64,000 bases of DNA, taken from Shinella fusca (GTDB lineage: Bacteria > Pseudomonadota > Alphaproteobacteria > Rhizobiales > Rhizobiaceae). Numbering within the stretch: the first letter of the stretch is position 1; each line of letters starts with the position of its first letter. The DNA is taken from the NCBI RefSeq assembly GCF_014203155.1, contig NZ_JACHIK010000003.1, positions 404,013-468,012 on the forward strand, written 5' to 3'. This document shows, piece by piece, positions 15,826-23,230 of the stretch. The position numbers and the translations under genes were made by a program. The notes under the pieces were generated by a model that worked only from the letters and a program-made list of their open reading frames with translations, was not told the DNA's origin and ran no database searches.

Positions 15826-16979
15826 TCAGCCCAGGTCTGCATCAGCTCCCTCCTCCGCTCCAAAGCATCAGAGCGGGCGTACGAACGCTCGACGGCGTCG
15901 CCGACCGCGTGCGCGAGTGCGGCCTCGGCAATCTCACGAGGTGCATGGGCGACCTCTGTTGACCAGTCCCTGAATGTGCTTCGAAAGCCGTGCACAGTAT
16001 GGGCGCCATTATCCACGGCCTTGAGCACTGCCCCAAGCGTCGCGTCGGCAAGCATCTTCCCATCTCGGACACTAGGGAAAACAAAGTCATTGACCGACTT
16101 CTTCACCATCTGCTTAAGCAGAGTAATAGCTTGGCTAGAGAGTGGCACGCGATGAATTTTCCCGGGCTTCGTCCGGATGGCCGGGATGGTCCATACCTTT
16201 TTCTGGAGATCAATTTCGGACCATACGGCGCCGCGTGCTTCTCCGCTCCGCACCACGGTCAAAACTGTAAATTCGAGCGCACGCGCCTCGACGGTTTTGA
16301 TCTGGCGCAGCTTCTTCATGAAATCTGCAGCGGCCGCGTGAGGCATTGCTGAGTGGTGCTTTTTGCTCGTTAGTGCGTTCGGCTTGTGAAGGGCGAATTC
16401 CAGGACGCCTCTCCACCGAGCTGGGTTGTCGCCCGTCCTGTGCCCCTCCACCTTCGCAGCATCAAGCACTCGCTCGATTGCCTCCCTCAATTTTTCCGCG
16501 GTTTCCTGACGGACGCCCCAAATCGGGCGTAGCACATCCAGAACGTCGGGCACGCCAATGGCGTTCAGAGCCTTCGGCCGTAGACCTGCAGCGTGGTTCT
16601 CCAAGAGGTTTCGCCACCGCGCCTCCGTCTTCGCACCGCGCCACCGACCAGCCTTCACCGCGTCGTCAATGAAGCCGTCGGCGTATTGCCCGAAGGTTGT
16701 CGACTTGACCTCAGAGACGTGGCGTCGCGCGATGGGATCGATACCGCTTCGAACAAGCTTGCGGGCCTCGTCGGCCTTCGCCCTGGCCTCCGCCAGACCC
16801 ACACTCAGCAAAGGACCGAGGCCGAGTTGCCGGCGCTTTCCCCCGAGGGTAAAGTCGAACACCCAGTACCTGGCGTCACCTTTCGTCACGAGCCAAAGGC
16901 CACCGCCGTCGCGCAGCTTCTTCGCGGAGCTGGCCGCAATTGCTTTGACGGTGAGCACATTTCGAGTATGGCTCCCCAT
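15771..16979 (-). CDS. int: P4-type tyrosine integrase
   Basis: A 402-residue site-specific recombinase that inserts and removes the prophage. The N-terminal arm-binding domain has the P4 pattern KKLRDGGGLWLV and RRQLGLGPLLSVGLAEAR, and GQYADGFIDDAV opens the core-binding domain. Catalytic residues are Arg244 in TVVRSGEARGAVW, His330 and Arg333 in VHGFRSTFRDW, His357 in ALAHAVGDAVE and the nucleophile Tyr367 in RSYARSD. The ATG at 16979 is used; a TTG 15 bases upstream is the alternative. Members of this family usually recombine at tRNA genes, but none lies beside it here. Confidence 0.95.
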   Translation of the reverse strand: MGSHTRNVLTVKAIAASSAKKLRDGGGLWLVTKGDARYWVFDFTLGGKRRQLGLGPLLSVGLAEARAKADEARKLVRSGIDPIARRHVSEVKSTTFGQYADGFIDDAVKAGRWRGAKTEARWRNLLENHAAGLRPKALNAIGVPDVLDVLRPIWGVRQETAEKLREAIERVLDAAKVEGHRTGDNPARWRGVLEFALHKPNALTSKKHHSAMPHAAAADFMKKLRQIKTVEARALEFTVLTVVRSGEARGAVWSEIDLQKKVWTIPAIRTKPGKIHRVPLSSQAITLLKQMVKKSVNDFVFPSVRDGKMLADATLGAVLKAVDNGAHTVHGFRSTFRDWSTEVAHAPREIAEAALAHAVGDAVERSYARSDALERRRELMQTWADYLENPSAMASPTNPSVI

Positions 16980-17148
16980 TTTCCTTCCCCGCAATTTTCC
17001 CCACTTTTTGGGTCGTTGCTAGTATTAGGCACAATGGTCACAATGGGCAAGGAAATCCCGAAACCACAGCACATCAATGGCTTAGAAGGATCAGTATGGT
17101 CGCTATGGATGGCTCAGCTTTTCCGGCCCGGGGAGCCAGTTTAAAAGC

Positions 17149-17195
17149 AAAGCGCCTGTTATCGTCGAGAAATCCGATAACAGGCGCTTTCTTTT
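17149..17195. terminator. Strong bidirectional terminator at the prophage right boundary
   Basis: AAAGCGCCTGTTATC (17149-17163) pairs perfectly with 17176-17190 around a 12-base loop and is followed by CTTTT. The reverse strand also ends in T-rich sequence. With no gene ending beside it on the plus strand that is clearly real, it may belong to a host gene that was separated from it by phage insertion. Confidence 0.85.
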
Positions 17196-17346
17196 CCACA
17201 AATCCTCTCCGCTTCTGAAATTTGCCCTGTCTCCGCTACCAGGGCAACGCCGACGCCTTGGAGCCTGTTCCAGGAAGAATCCGGCTCTACGGCCGGGCGG
17301 ATAGCACCCAGCCGTCACTCACCACCGGCTCCCTTCCTGCGCGATA

Positions 17347-17360
17347 CTGACAAGTGTCAA
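17347..17360 (+). promoter_or_regulatory. Candidate FNR/FixK-type site
   Basis: CTGACAAGTGTCAA matches the half-sites TTGAC and GTCAA of the CRP/FNR family (FixK, FnrN, NnrR types) in all but one position, with the normal four-base centre. It lies 41 bases before the start of a small oxidase-like membrane protein gene. Confidence 0.45.
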
Positions 17361-17400
17361 AAAACATGTTTCCATCCGCAAAAATCATATGGAGGGGTCC

Positions 17401-17775
17401 ATGCCAGCTATATCTCGCTTCTACTTCATGACGGCGATCTGTTTCCTCACCGCCGGTATCGTGCTCGGCCTGAAAATGGGAAGCACCCACGACTACGCAG
17501 CGGTCGGCGCGCATGCGCACATAAACCTGCTCGGCTGGGTGACGATGTCGATCTTCGGCATTTATCACGCCCTCAACCCATCCGGCGCCTCTTCCAGGCT
17601 CGCGAAGCTGCAGGCATATATCTATGTGCCGGGTGTGCTGGTCATGGCGATAGGGCTTTACCTTCTTCTGACAGGTACACAGGCCGCAGAACCGGTCGTC
17701 GCCGTCGCGTCGCTTGCCGTCTTCGTCGGCGTGTTGATGTTCGGGGCGATTATTTATCGAACCAAGACCGCATAA
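17401..17775 (+). CDS. Small membrane protein related to cytochrome oxidase subunit I
   Basis: A 124-residue protein with four membrane helices. The GAHAHINLLGWVTMSIFGIYH stretch (two close histidines, then a helix ending in another) is the signature seen in the first helices of haem-copper oxidase and nitric oxide reductase large subunits, and similar stand-alone proteins are annotated in rhizobia. It is far too short to be an oxidase; a haem-binding or accessory role in respiration is inferred. The start at 17401 follows GGAGGGG. A candidate FNR-type site precedes it, suggesting oxygen control. Confidence 0.65.
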   Translation: MPAISRFYFMTAICFLTAGIVLGLKMGSTHDYAAVGAHAHINLLGWVTMSIFGIYHALNPSGASSRLAKLQAYIYVPGVLVMAIGLYLLLTGTQAAEPVVAVASLAVFVGVLMFGAIIYRTKTA

Positions 17776-17779
17776 ACGT

Positions 17780-17956
17780 CTATTGGAGCGATAGCCCCGT
17801 GGTGTCGGCCCGGTCTTCCGGCACCTGCTCGCTTTCATCGTCGACTTCCTTCTCGGCCTGCAGCCAATGGCTGAGGCTCCGCCCGTCCAGAGAGCCTTCC
17901 TGCTGCCACAGCTCGAAAGCCCGCTCGCGGATCCGGTCCTCGCGGTCGTCGGTCAT
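17780..17956 (-). CDS. DUF2934 family small protein
   Basis: A 58-residue protein, MTDDREDRIRERAFELWQQE followed by GSLDGRSLSHWLQAEKEV, which is the DUF2934 pattern (RIRExAxxLWxxEG...HWLxAExE). The family is widespread in Rhizobiales, often near stress genes; its function is unknown. The C-terminal 18 residues are acidic and look disordered. It lies nine bases before the next minus-strand gene in the message and ends just after the plus-strand oxidase-like gene. Confidence 0.8.
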   Translation of the reverse strand: MTDDREDRIRERAFELWQQEGSLDGRSLSHWLQAEKEVDDESEQVPEDRADTTGLSLQ

Positions 17957-17965
17957 GGTCGTCTC

Positions 17966-18232
17966 CTATTCCTCGCTGACGGGCTGGCCGCTCTTCGAAT
18001 CGATATTGATCTCGACCTTCGCCTTGTCGCCGGTGCGGTACTCGATCTCGTAATAGCCCCGGTCGTTCCAGGACATCTCGATCAGGCGCAGGAAATCAGG
18101 CCGGCTCTCGATCATGGCCAGGATCTCGGAGGGTTTCTTGCCCTCCTCGGGCTTCGGTTTGGCGTCCTGTGCCGAAGCTGCCGTCATGGAAAGCGCGAGA
18201 ACGCTGGCTGCAACGACGATTTTCCTGATCAT
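17966..18232 (-). CDS. Exported PepSY-domain protein
   Basis: An 88-residue periplasmic protein: residues 1-21 (MIRKIVVAASVLALSMTAASA) form a signal peptide with an ASA cleavage site. The mature part has a short PepSY-type fold with RLIEMSWNDRGYYEIEYR and DKAKVEINIDSKSGQPV, the strand-turn-strand typical of PepSY_2 proteins, thought to inhibit proteases or bind peptides. It is followed by the DUF2934 gene on the same strand. Confidence 0.8.
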   Translation of the reverse strand: MIRKIVVAASVLALSMTAASAQDAKPKPEEGKKPSEILAMIESRPDFLRLIEMSWNDRGYYEIEYRTGDKAKVEINIDSKSGQPVSEE

Positions 18233-18300
18233 GGTGGCCTCCGTCAAAATGGTGAAGCCCAAACGGAACACGCAGCGACAAGTTCCCTCCCGGAAACAGG

Positions 18301-18328
18301 AAAAGGCCGCGCTCAGCAGCGCGGCCTT
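18301..18328 (-). terminator. Terminator after the 64-residue protein gene
   Basis: AAGGCCGCGCT (18303-18313) and AGCGCGGCCTT (18318-18328) form an 11-pair stem with a four-base loop, and the minus strand continues with TTTT. It ends the minus-strand gene that stops at 18361. Confidence 0.75.
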
Positions 18329-18360
18329 CCTGCTTTTCAGGCTCTCACATCCATTCCGGT

Positions 18361-18555
18361 TCAGCGCAACGCCGTCGGCAGGCGGCGGATGTTCATCTGG
18401 AGTTCGTGGCGGCTGGCGAAGCGGCCGAAGAGAAGGAGGAGCTTGCGTTCCTGCGCCTTGTCGAGGCCGTTCTTGCGGCAATGCTCGGCGACATCGAGAA
18501 CGTGCCGGGTGATCTTCCTGGTACTGAACTGGCGATTGTCGATGTGATGGGTCAT
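18361..18555 (-). CDS. Small conserved-type protein, unknown
   Basis: A 64-residue basic, helical protein (STRKITRHVLDVAEHCRKNG, then LDKAQERKLLLLFGRFASRHE). The start has a GGAGGAGG site. It has the look of a small rhizobial cytosolic protein and is followed by a terminator; no function can be assigned. Confidence 0.7.
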   Translation of the reverse strand: MTHHIDNRQFSTRKITRHVLDVAEHCRKNGLDKAQERKLLLLFGRFASRHELQMNIRRLPTALR

Positions 18556-18623
18556 GGCGGCCTCCTCCGTTGATGAGGGAGAAATCCGCCGAGGTTCCCA
18601 ATGTTCCCGGCGCGCCGCGCTTT

Positions 18624-18833
18624 TTAAGGCACCATGCCGGCGCCCGCCTGGCCGGCGGCGCGGACCGTGCCGTAGTCGCGCTCATGGGCGCTGCGGCGGA
18701 AGGCCGTGCTGCGCTCGCGAGGGCGGGCGGAGGGGTCGCAGAGCGGCGTGCCGATCATTCCGTCCGCATAGGTGCCGGTGGCGATATCGTCGTCCCGCTC
18801 GGCCGGGCCCTGCTGGAAAAATCCGAAAAGCAT
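18624..18833 (-). CDS. Possible small protein, unknown
   Basis: A 69-residue frame starting MLFGFFQQGPAERDDDIATG with a GGAGA ribosome site. The rest is polar, with Arg, Ser and Ala prominent. It ends in front of a terminator-free gap. Its start pattern and ribosome site favour a real small gene; the C-terminal sequence is low in complexity and leaves doubt. Confidence 0.45.
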   Translation of the reverse strand: MLFGFFQQGPAERDDDIATGTYADGMIGTPLCDPSARPRERSTAFRRSAHERDYGTVRAAGQAGAGMVP

Positions 18834-19105
18834 CTTGGTGTCTCCGTTTGCCGTTCAACGGGCGGCCGAGGTTTCCGTTCCCTGCCGCACGCCGGATAGA
18901 CGCAAAATTAACCATGTTTGCTAACAGCCCGTTAAAGGCCGGCCATTTTCCGGCCTCGAACCGGGCGGCTCCTTGCCTTGCCGTCGCGCATTGGAAAAAA
19001 TCGCTCTCGAAGCCCCCGCTCTCGAAACGACATTCCTTGCAAAGCGGCGCTCACAGGCCGAAAACCCCTTATATTCCCGATACCAACCCGAAAGGCTCGC
19101 CTGCC

Positions 19106-20146
19106 ATGTCCATTCTCCCGTCCGTCCTTGACGCAATCGGCAACACGCCGCTGATCCGCCTCAAGGGAGCCTCCGAGGCGACCGGCTGCGAGATCCTCGG
19201 CAAGGCGGAGTTCCTCAACCCCGGACAGTCGGTGAAGGACCGCGCGGCGCTCTCGATCATCCGGGCGGCCGAGCGCTCCGGCGCGTTGCGGCCGGGCGGC
19301 GTCATCGTGGAAGGCACGGCGGGCAATACCGGCATCGGCCTTGCGCTGGTCGCGCAGGCGCTCGGCTACCGCACCGTCATCGTCATTCCCGAGACGCAGA
19401 GCCAGGAGAAGAAGGACGCGCTGCGCCTGCTGGGCGCGGAACTGGTGGAAGTGCCGGCGGTTCCCTACAGGAACCCGAACAACTACGTGAAGCTCTCCGG
19501 CCGCCTTGCCGAACAGCTCGCCAGGACCGAGCCGAACGGCGCGATCTGGGCCAACCAGTTCGACAACGTCGCCAACCGCGACGCCCATATCGAAACGACG
19601 GCGCCGGAAATCTGGCGCGACACGAACGGCAAGGTGGACGGCTTCGTCTCGGCCGTCGGCTCCGGCGGAACGCTCGCCGGCGTTGCCGCGGGCCTGCGCG
19701 CGAAGAACCCGGACATCAAGATCGCCCTTGCCGACCCGCAGGGCGCCGCGCTCTACAACTATTACGCCCATGGCGAACTGAAGGCCGAGGGCAGCTCCAT
19801 CACCGAGGGCATCGGCCAGGGCCGCATCACGGCCAACCTCGAGGGCTTCACGCCGGACTATTCCTACCAGATCCCGGATTCCGAGGCGATTCCGCTGGTC
19901 TTCGACCTCATCGAGGAGGAAGGCATCGCCGTCGGCGGCTCCTCCGGCATCAACATCGCCGGTGCGATCCGCCTCGCCAGGGACCTCGGCCCCGGCCATA
20001 CGATCGTGACGATCCTCTGCGACTATGCTAACCGCTACCAGTCGAAACTCTTCAACCCGGACTTCCTCGATTCGAAGGGCCTGCCCGTTCCCGGATGGCT
20101 GACGGCGAAATCGGGGATCAAGGTCCCCTATCAGCCGGTCGAATAG
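19106..20146 (+). CDS. cysK: Cysteine synthase
   Basis: A 346-residue PLP enzyme that forms cysteine from O-acetylserine and sulfide. PLP Lys44 lies in LNPGQSVKDRAALSII, the GTAGNTGIGLA loop binds the substrate carboxylate and the SAVGSGGTLAG glycine loop holds the PLP phosphate; CDYANRYQSKLFN near the end matches the long CysK-like branch. Length is somewhat over the usual 310-320 residues. The start at 19106 matches the family start MSILPSVLDAIGNTPLIRLK. It heads a plus-strand group with a tRNA-editing and a sulfurtransferase gene, six bases from the next start. Confidence 0.93.
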   Translation: MSILPSVLDAIGNTPLIRLKGASEATGCEILGKAEFLNPGQSVKDRAALSIIRAAERSGALRPGGVIVEGTAGNTGIGLALVAQALGYRTVIVIPETQSQEKKDALRLLGAELVEVPAVPYRNPNNYVKLSGRLAEQLARTEPNGAIWANQFDNVANRDAHIETTAPEIWRDTNGKVDGFVSAVGSGGTLAGVAAGLRAKNPDIKIALADPQGAALYNYYAHGELKAEGSSITEGIGQGRITANLEGFTPDYSYQIPDSEAIPLVFDLIEEEGIAVGGSSGINIAGAIRLARDLGPGHTIVTILCDYANRYQSKLFNPDFLDSKGLPVPGWLTAKSGIKVPYQPVE

Positions 20147-20151
20147 GTCTC

Positions 20152-20895
20152 ATGTCTCTTCCCACCACCGCCCTCTTTCGCGACGATTTCTATCTTTCGA
20201 CAAACGAGGCGGTGGTGACGGCGGTGCACGAGGACGGCGGCATCGAGCTGGACCAGACCTGTTTCTACGCGACGTCCGGCGGCCAGCCGGGCGATACAGG
20301 CTTTCTGGAGCGCGCCGACGGCGGGCGCATCGCGCTCGGCCCGGCCGTCACCGGCGCCACCAAGGAGATCATCATCCACCGGCCGCTGGAGGGCGAGGCC
20401 CTGCCGATCGTCGGCGAGACGGTCATCGCCCATATCGACTGGGCGCGCCGCTACAGGCTGATGCGCATGCACACGGCCTGCCACCTCCTTTCCGTCGTCT
20501 GCCCCTACCCGATCACCGGCGCTGCCGTCGGCGAGGACGACAGCCGCGTCGACTTCGACATGAGCGAGACCATCGACAAGGACGAGGTGACGGAAAAGCT
20601 GATGAGGCTCGTCGCGGAGAACCACCCGGTCTTCGTGCAATGGATAACCGACGCGGAACTCGCCGCCAATCCCGGCATCGTCAAATCGAAGAACGTCCGC
20701 CCGCCGATGGGCCTCGGCCGCGTCAGCCTCGTGTGCATCGGCGAGAATTCATCCGTCGACAGCCAGCCCTGCGGCGGCACGCATGTGTCGGAAACGCAGG
20801 AAGTCGGCGCCATCCACATCGCCAAGATCGAGAAGAAGGGCAAGGAGAACCGCCGGTTCCGCATCCGCTTCGGTGCGCCGGGTTCCGAGGCCTGA
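20152..20895 (+). CDS. Alanyl-tRNA editing protein, AlaX type
   Basis: A 247-residue stand-alone editing domain that hydrolyses mischarged Ser- or Gly-tRNA(Ala). The zinc-binding HxxxH is His107 and His111 in RMHTACHLL, and the second pair is Cys207 and His211 in QPCGGTHVSE, the standard AlaX layout. The N-terminal part carries the FYATSGGQPGDTG loop of the family. It starts six bases after cysK, so the two are probably co-transcribed; cysteine and serine pools are linked through this pathway. Confidence 0.93.
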   Translation: MSLPTTALFRDDFYLSTNEAVVTAVHEDGGIELDQTCFYATSGGQPGDTGFLERADGGRIALGPAVTGATKEIIIHRPLEGEALPIVGETVIAHIDWARRYRLMRMHTACHLLSVVCPYPITGAAVGEDDSRVDFDMSETIDKDEVTEKLMRLVAENHPVFVQWITDAELAANPGIVKSKNVRPPMGLGRVSLVCIGENSSVDSQPCGGTHVSETQEVGAIHIAKIEKKGKENRRFRIRFGAPGSEA

Positions 20896-20907
20896 GAGGA
20901 GGATCAC

Positions 20908-21762
20908 ATGTCCATAGACAAGAGCAGGTTCGTCGTTTCGCCGGATTGGGTGGAAAAGCAGCTTGGCGCCCCGGCCTTCCGCGTGGTCGACGCCTCCTGG
21001 TATCTGCCTGCGCAGAACCGCAACGGCGCGGCCGAATATGCGGCCGGCCATATTCCCGGCGCCGTCTTCTTCGACCAGGACGTGATCGCCGACCATGCGA
21101 GCGGGCTGCCGCACACCATCCCCTCGCCGGAATTCTTCGCCACCGAAGTCGGCAAGCTCGGCATTTCGGATACGGACACGATCGTCGTCTGCGACGGCCC
21201 CGGCATCTTCACCGCGCCGCGCGCCTGGTGGCTGTTCCGCACGATGGGCGCGAAGACCGTCTTCGTCATGGACGGCGGCATCGACGGCTGGAAGAAGGAG
21301 GGACGCCCGCTTTCGACCGACCTGCCGGAACCGGCGCCCGCCGTCTTCCACACCAATTTCAATCCCTATGCCGTGACCTCCTTCGAGGAGATGCGCGGCA
21401 TCGTCACCACCGGGTCGAAGCAGATCGCCGATGCGCGCGGCGCCGGCCGCTTCACCGGCGAGGAGGCCGAGCCGCGCGCCGGCATGCGCTCCGGCCATAT
21501 GCCGGGGGCGAAAAGCATGCCCTCCGGCACCTTCTCCGAGGGCGGGAAGTTCAAGGATCTCGACAGCCTCCGCCGGCATTTCGAGGCCTCGGGCATCGAC
21601 CTTTCGAGACCAGTCGTCACGAGCTGCGGCTCGGGCGTCACGGCCGCGATCATCTCGCTGGCGCTCGCCTCGCTCGGCCATAAGGACAACACGCTCTACG
21701 ACGGCTCCTGGTCCGAATGGGGCGGACGCGACGACACGCCCGTCGTGACCGGGAAAGGCTGA
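20908..21762 (+). CDS. sseA: 3-mercaptopyruvate sulfurtransferase, tandem rhodanese
   Basis: A 284-residue cytosolic enzyme transferring sulfur from mercaptopyruvate to an acceptor. Two rhodanese domains are seen: the N-terminal inactive one (VVDASWYLPAQNRN, GHIPGAVFFD) and the C-terminal active one with Cys240 in TSCGSGVTAA; the CGSGVT loop is typical of mercaptopyruvate rather than thiosulfate enzymes. A GAGGAGGATC site precedes the ATG. It follows the AlaX gene by 12 bases. Confidence 0.93.
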   Translation: MSIDKSRFVVSPDWVEKQLGAPAFRVVDASWYLPAQNRNGAAEYAAGHIPGAVFFDQDVIADHASGLPHTIPSPEFFATEVGKLGISDTDTIVVCDGPGIFTAPRAWWLFRTMGAKTVFVMDGGIDGWKKEGRPLSTDLPEPAPAVFHTNFNPYAVTSFEEMRGIVTTGSKQIADARGAGRFTGEEAEPRAGMRSGHMPGAKSMPSGTFSEGGKFKDLDSLRRHFEASGIDLSRPVVTSCGSGVTAAIISLALASLGHKDNTLYDGSWSEWGGRDDTPVVTGKG

Positions 21763-21767
21763 TTCCC

Positions 21768-22358
21768 ATGGCCAGGAAGGTCCAGCCCGCACCGATCGCC
21801 GTGCACATCACGGCGCTCGAGATGACCGCGCCGCCGAAACAGAGCCTGCCGGTGCCGGTCAACGTGCACACGGCCATCCTCAGCGCGCCGGAAATCCCGC
21901 CTGCCTTCTACCGCTTCCTCTACCGGCAGGTCGGCAGCCGCTGGCACTGGGTCGACCGGCTGCGCATGGACGACGAAACGCTGGCCGCAACGCTCTCCGA
22001 CAAGCGCAACAGCGTGACGGTGCTCTATGTCAACGGCGCGCCGGCCGGCTTCTTCGAGCTGTGGCAGGAGAACGAGGACGTCGTCGAGCTCTCCCATTTC
22101 GGCCTCTTCGAGCGGGCGCTGGGGCTCGGCATCGGCAAATGGTTCCTGCTACAGACGCTCTATGCCGCCTGGTCGTCCGGACCGAAGCGGGTGCGCGTCA
22201 CCACCAACAATCTCGACCACCCGCGCGCGCTCCAGCTCTACCAGATGTTCGGCTTCTCGCCGGTCGGCACGCAGGATGCCGAGCTCGTGCCGCTCTCCGA
22301 CGCCGAGCTGCTGGAACTTGCCAAGCGCGACTGTCTGATGCCGGCCGAGCGCCGTTAA
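21768..22358 (+). CDS. GNAT-family acetyltransferase
   Basis: A 196-residue protein with the GNAT fold: a SVTVLYVNGAPAGFFELWQE strand pair, VELSHFGLFERALGLGIGKW (the acetyl-CoA loop, ending GxGxGKW) and a final VTTNNLDHPRALQLYQMFGF with the NxxAxxxYxxxGF ending. Substrate is unknown. The start at 21768 lies five bases after the sulfurtransferase stop, so it is the last gene of the likely operon. Confidence 0.85.
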   Translation: MARKVQPAPIAVHITALEMTAPPKQSLPVPVNVHTAILSAPEIPPAFYRFLYRQVGSRWHWVDRLRMDDETLAATLSDKRNSVTVLYVNGAPAGFFELWQENEDVVELSHFGLFERALGLGIGKWFLLQTLYAAWSSGPKRVRVTTNNLDHPRALQLYQMFGFSPVGTQDAELVPLSDAELLELAKRDCLMPAERR

Positions 22359-22450
22359 GCATTCTGAACGCAACCTGCAAGGCGGGTTCAGGCTCGCTTC
22401 AGGCGGCGCATGGCAACTTCCGGCCGAACAGACAGACAAGGAGTACCGCC

Positions 22451-23014
22451 ATGCAACGCCGCGCTTTCCTCACCGCCTTCGCCACCGCCCTTGCCGTTCC
22501 GGCCTTCTCCGGCTTCGCGCAGGCGCAGGAAACCCCGTCGGAAGACATGATCCTGCGCCGCCTCGACGCCGCTCCCGCGCGGCGCATGCGCGAGAACGAG
22601 CGCGTGACGATCCGCGAGTTCAAGCGCCGGCCGGACCTGCGCGGCGCGGCGCCCTCGATCAACATCCAGTCGATCAACTTCGCCTTCGCCTCCGCGGAAA
22701 TCCCGCATTCGGAATACCGCAAGGTGCGCCAGATCGCCCGCGCGATGAGCCGCATCATCGACCGGCGCCGGCGCGCCGTCTTCCTCATCGAGGGCCATAC
22801 GGACGCCGTCGGCTCGGCCTCCTCCAACCAGATCCTCTCCGAACGCCGGGCCGAATCGCTGAAGCGCGTGCTCGTGCAGGAATTTGGCATCCCCTACCGG
22901 GCGCTGGAGACCGTCGGCTACGGCGAGGAATACCTGCTGGTGCCGACCCAGAACGAGGAATGGCGCAACCGCCGCGTGACGCTCCGCCGCATCGACGAGT
23001 TCGTGCGCGACTAA
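22451..23014 (+). CDS. Exported OmpA-domain protein
   Basis: A 187-residue protein with a signal peptide (MQRRAFLTAFATALAVPAFS, then GFAQA). The OmpA-C domain is at residues 75-185: INFAFASAEI, the peptidoglycan-binding FLIEGHTDAVGS with its conserved Asp, and SERRAESLKRVL followed by GYGEEYLLVPTQNEEWRNRR. It anchors to the cell wall in the periplasm. The start at 22451 has an AAGGAG site. Confidence 0.88.
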   Translation: MQRRAFLTAFATALAVPAFSGFAQAQETPSEDMILRRLDAAPARRMRENERVTIREFKRRPDLRGAAPSINIQSINFAFASAEIPHSEYRKVRQIARAMSRIIDRRRRAVFLIEGHTDAVGSASSNQILSERRAESLKRVLVQEFGIPYRALETVGYGEEYLLVPTQNEEWRNRRVTLRRIDEFVRD

Positions 23015-23078
23015 CGTTTCCACTGGCATATTTTCCAGCGGTTTCGTTCATTGGGCAGGAAACCGATATCCCTCCCCT

Positions 23079-23158
23079 CCGTCATGCTCGGGCTTGACCC
23101 GAGCATCCACCAGCCGCGGATGCCGCGTGGATCCTCGGGTCAAGCCCGAGGATGACGG
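23079..23158. repeat. Palindromic intergenic repeat, copy 1
   Basis: An 80-base inverted repeat. The left arm (23079-23110) and right arm (23127-23158) pair almost perfectly; each contains a smaller palindrome built around GGGCTTGACCCGAG. A second copy of the same family lies at 47946-48023. Repeats of this design are widespread between genes in Rhizobiales. Confidence 0.85.
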
Positions 23159-23186
23159 CAGAGGGTGGGCGATGGCCGGTATTCCC

Positions 23187-23216
23187 AAAAGGCCCGGATC
23201 GCTCCGGGCCCTTCTT
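23187..23216. terminator. Terminator of alanine dehydrogenase gene
   Basis: GGCCCGGA (23191-23198) and TCCGGGCC (23203-23210) form a stem with a TCGC loop; the minus strand continues with TTTT. It ends the minus-strand ald gene 15 bases after its stop. Confidence 0.7.
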
Positions 23217-23230
23217 TCATCCCGCCGCCA

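Larger units (their letters stand above)
1..17148. mobile_element. HK97-type temperate prophage, integrase-proximal part (left end outside window)
   Basis: A continuous block of phage genes runs from a head-tail connector cut by the left window edge to a P4-type integrase whose start is near 16979. Module order is integrase, regulators, early genes, primase-like replication protein, accessory block, HNH nuclease, terminase subunits, portal, protease and capsid, which is the classical order of an HK97-like siphovirus. Tail and lysis genes are not seen and should lie to the left. The right boundary is taken as the stretch between the integrase start and the terminator at 17149, because the chromosomal genes begin just beyond; no tRNA or duplicated core sequence marks it, so the exact attachment site is not known. 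Confidence 0.9.

Noticed and set aside
17101..17148. Possible tRNA 3' end as attachment site (GGGGAGCCA-like ending)
   Set aside because: No T-arm GGTTCGA or matching acceptor stem is present upstream.
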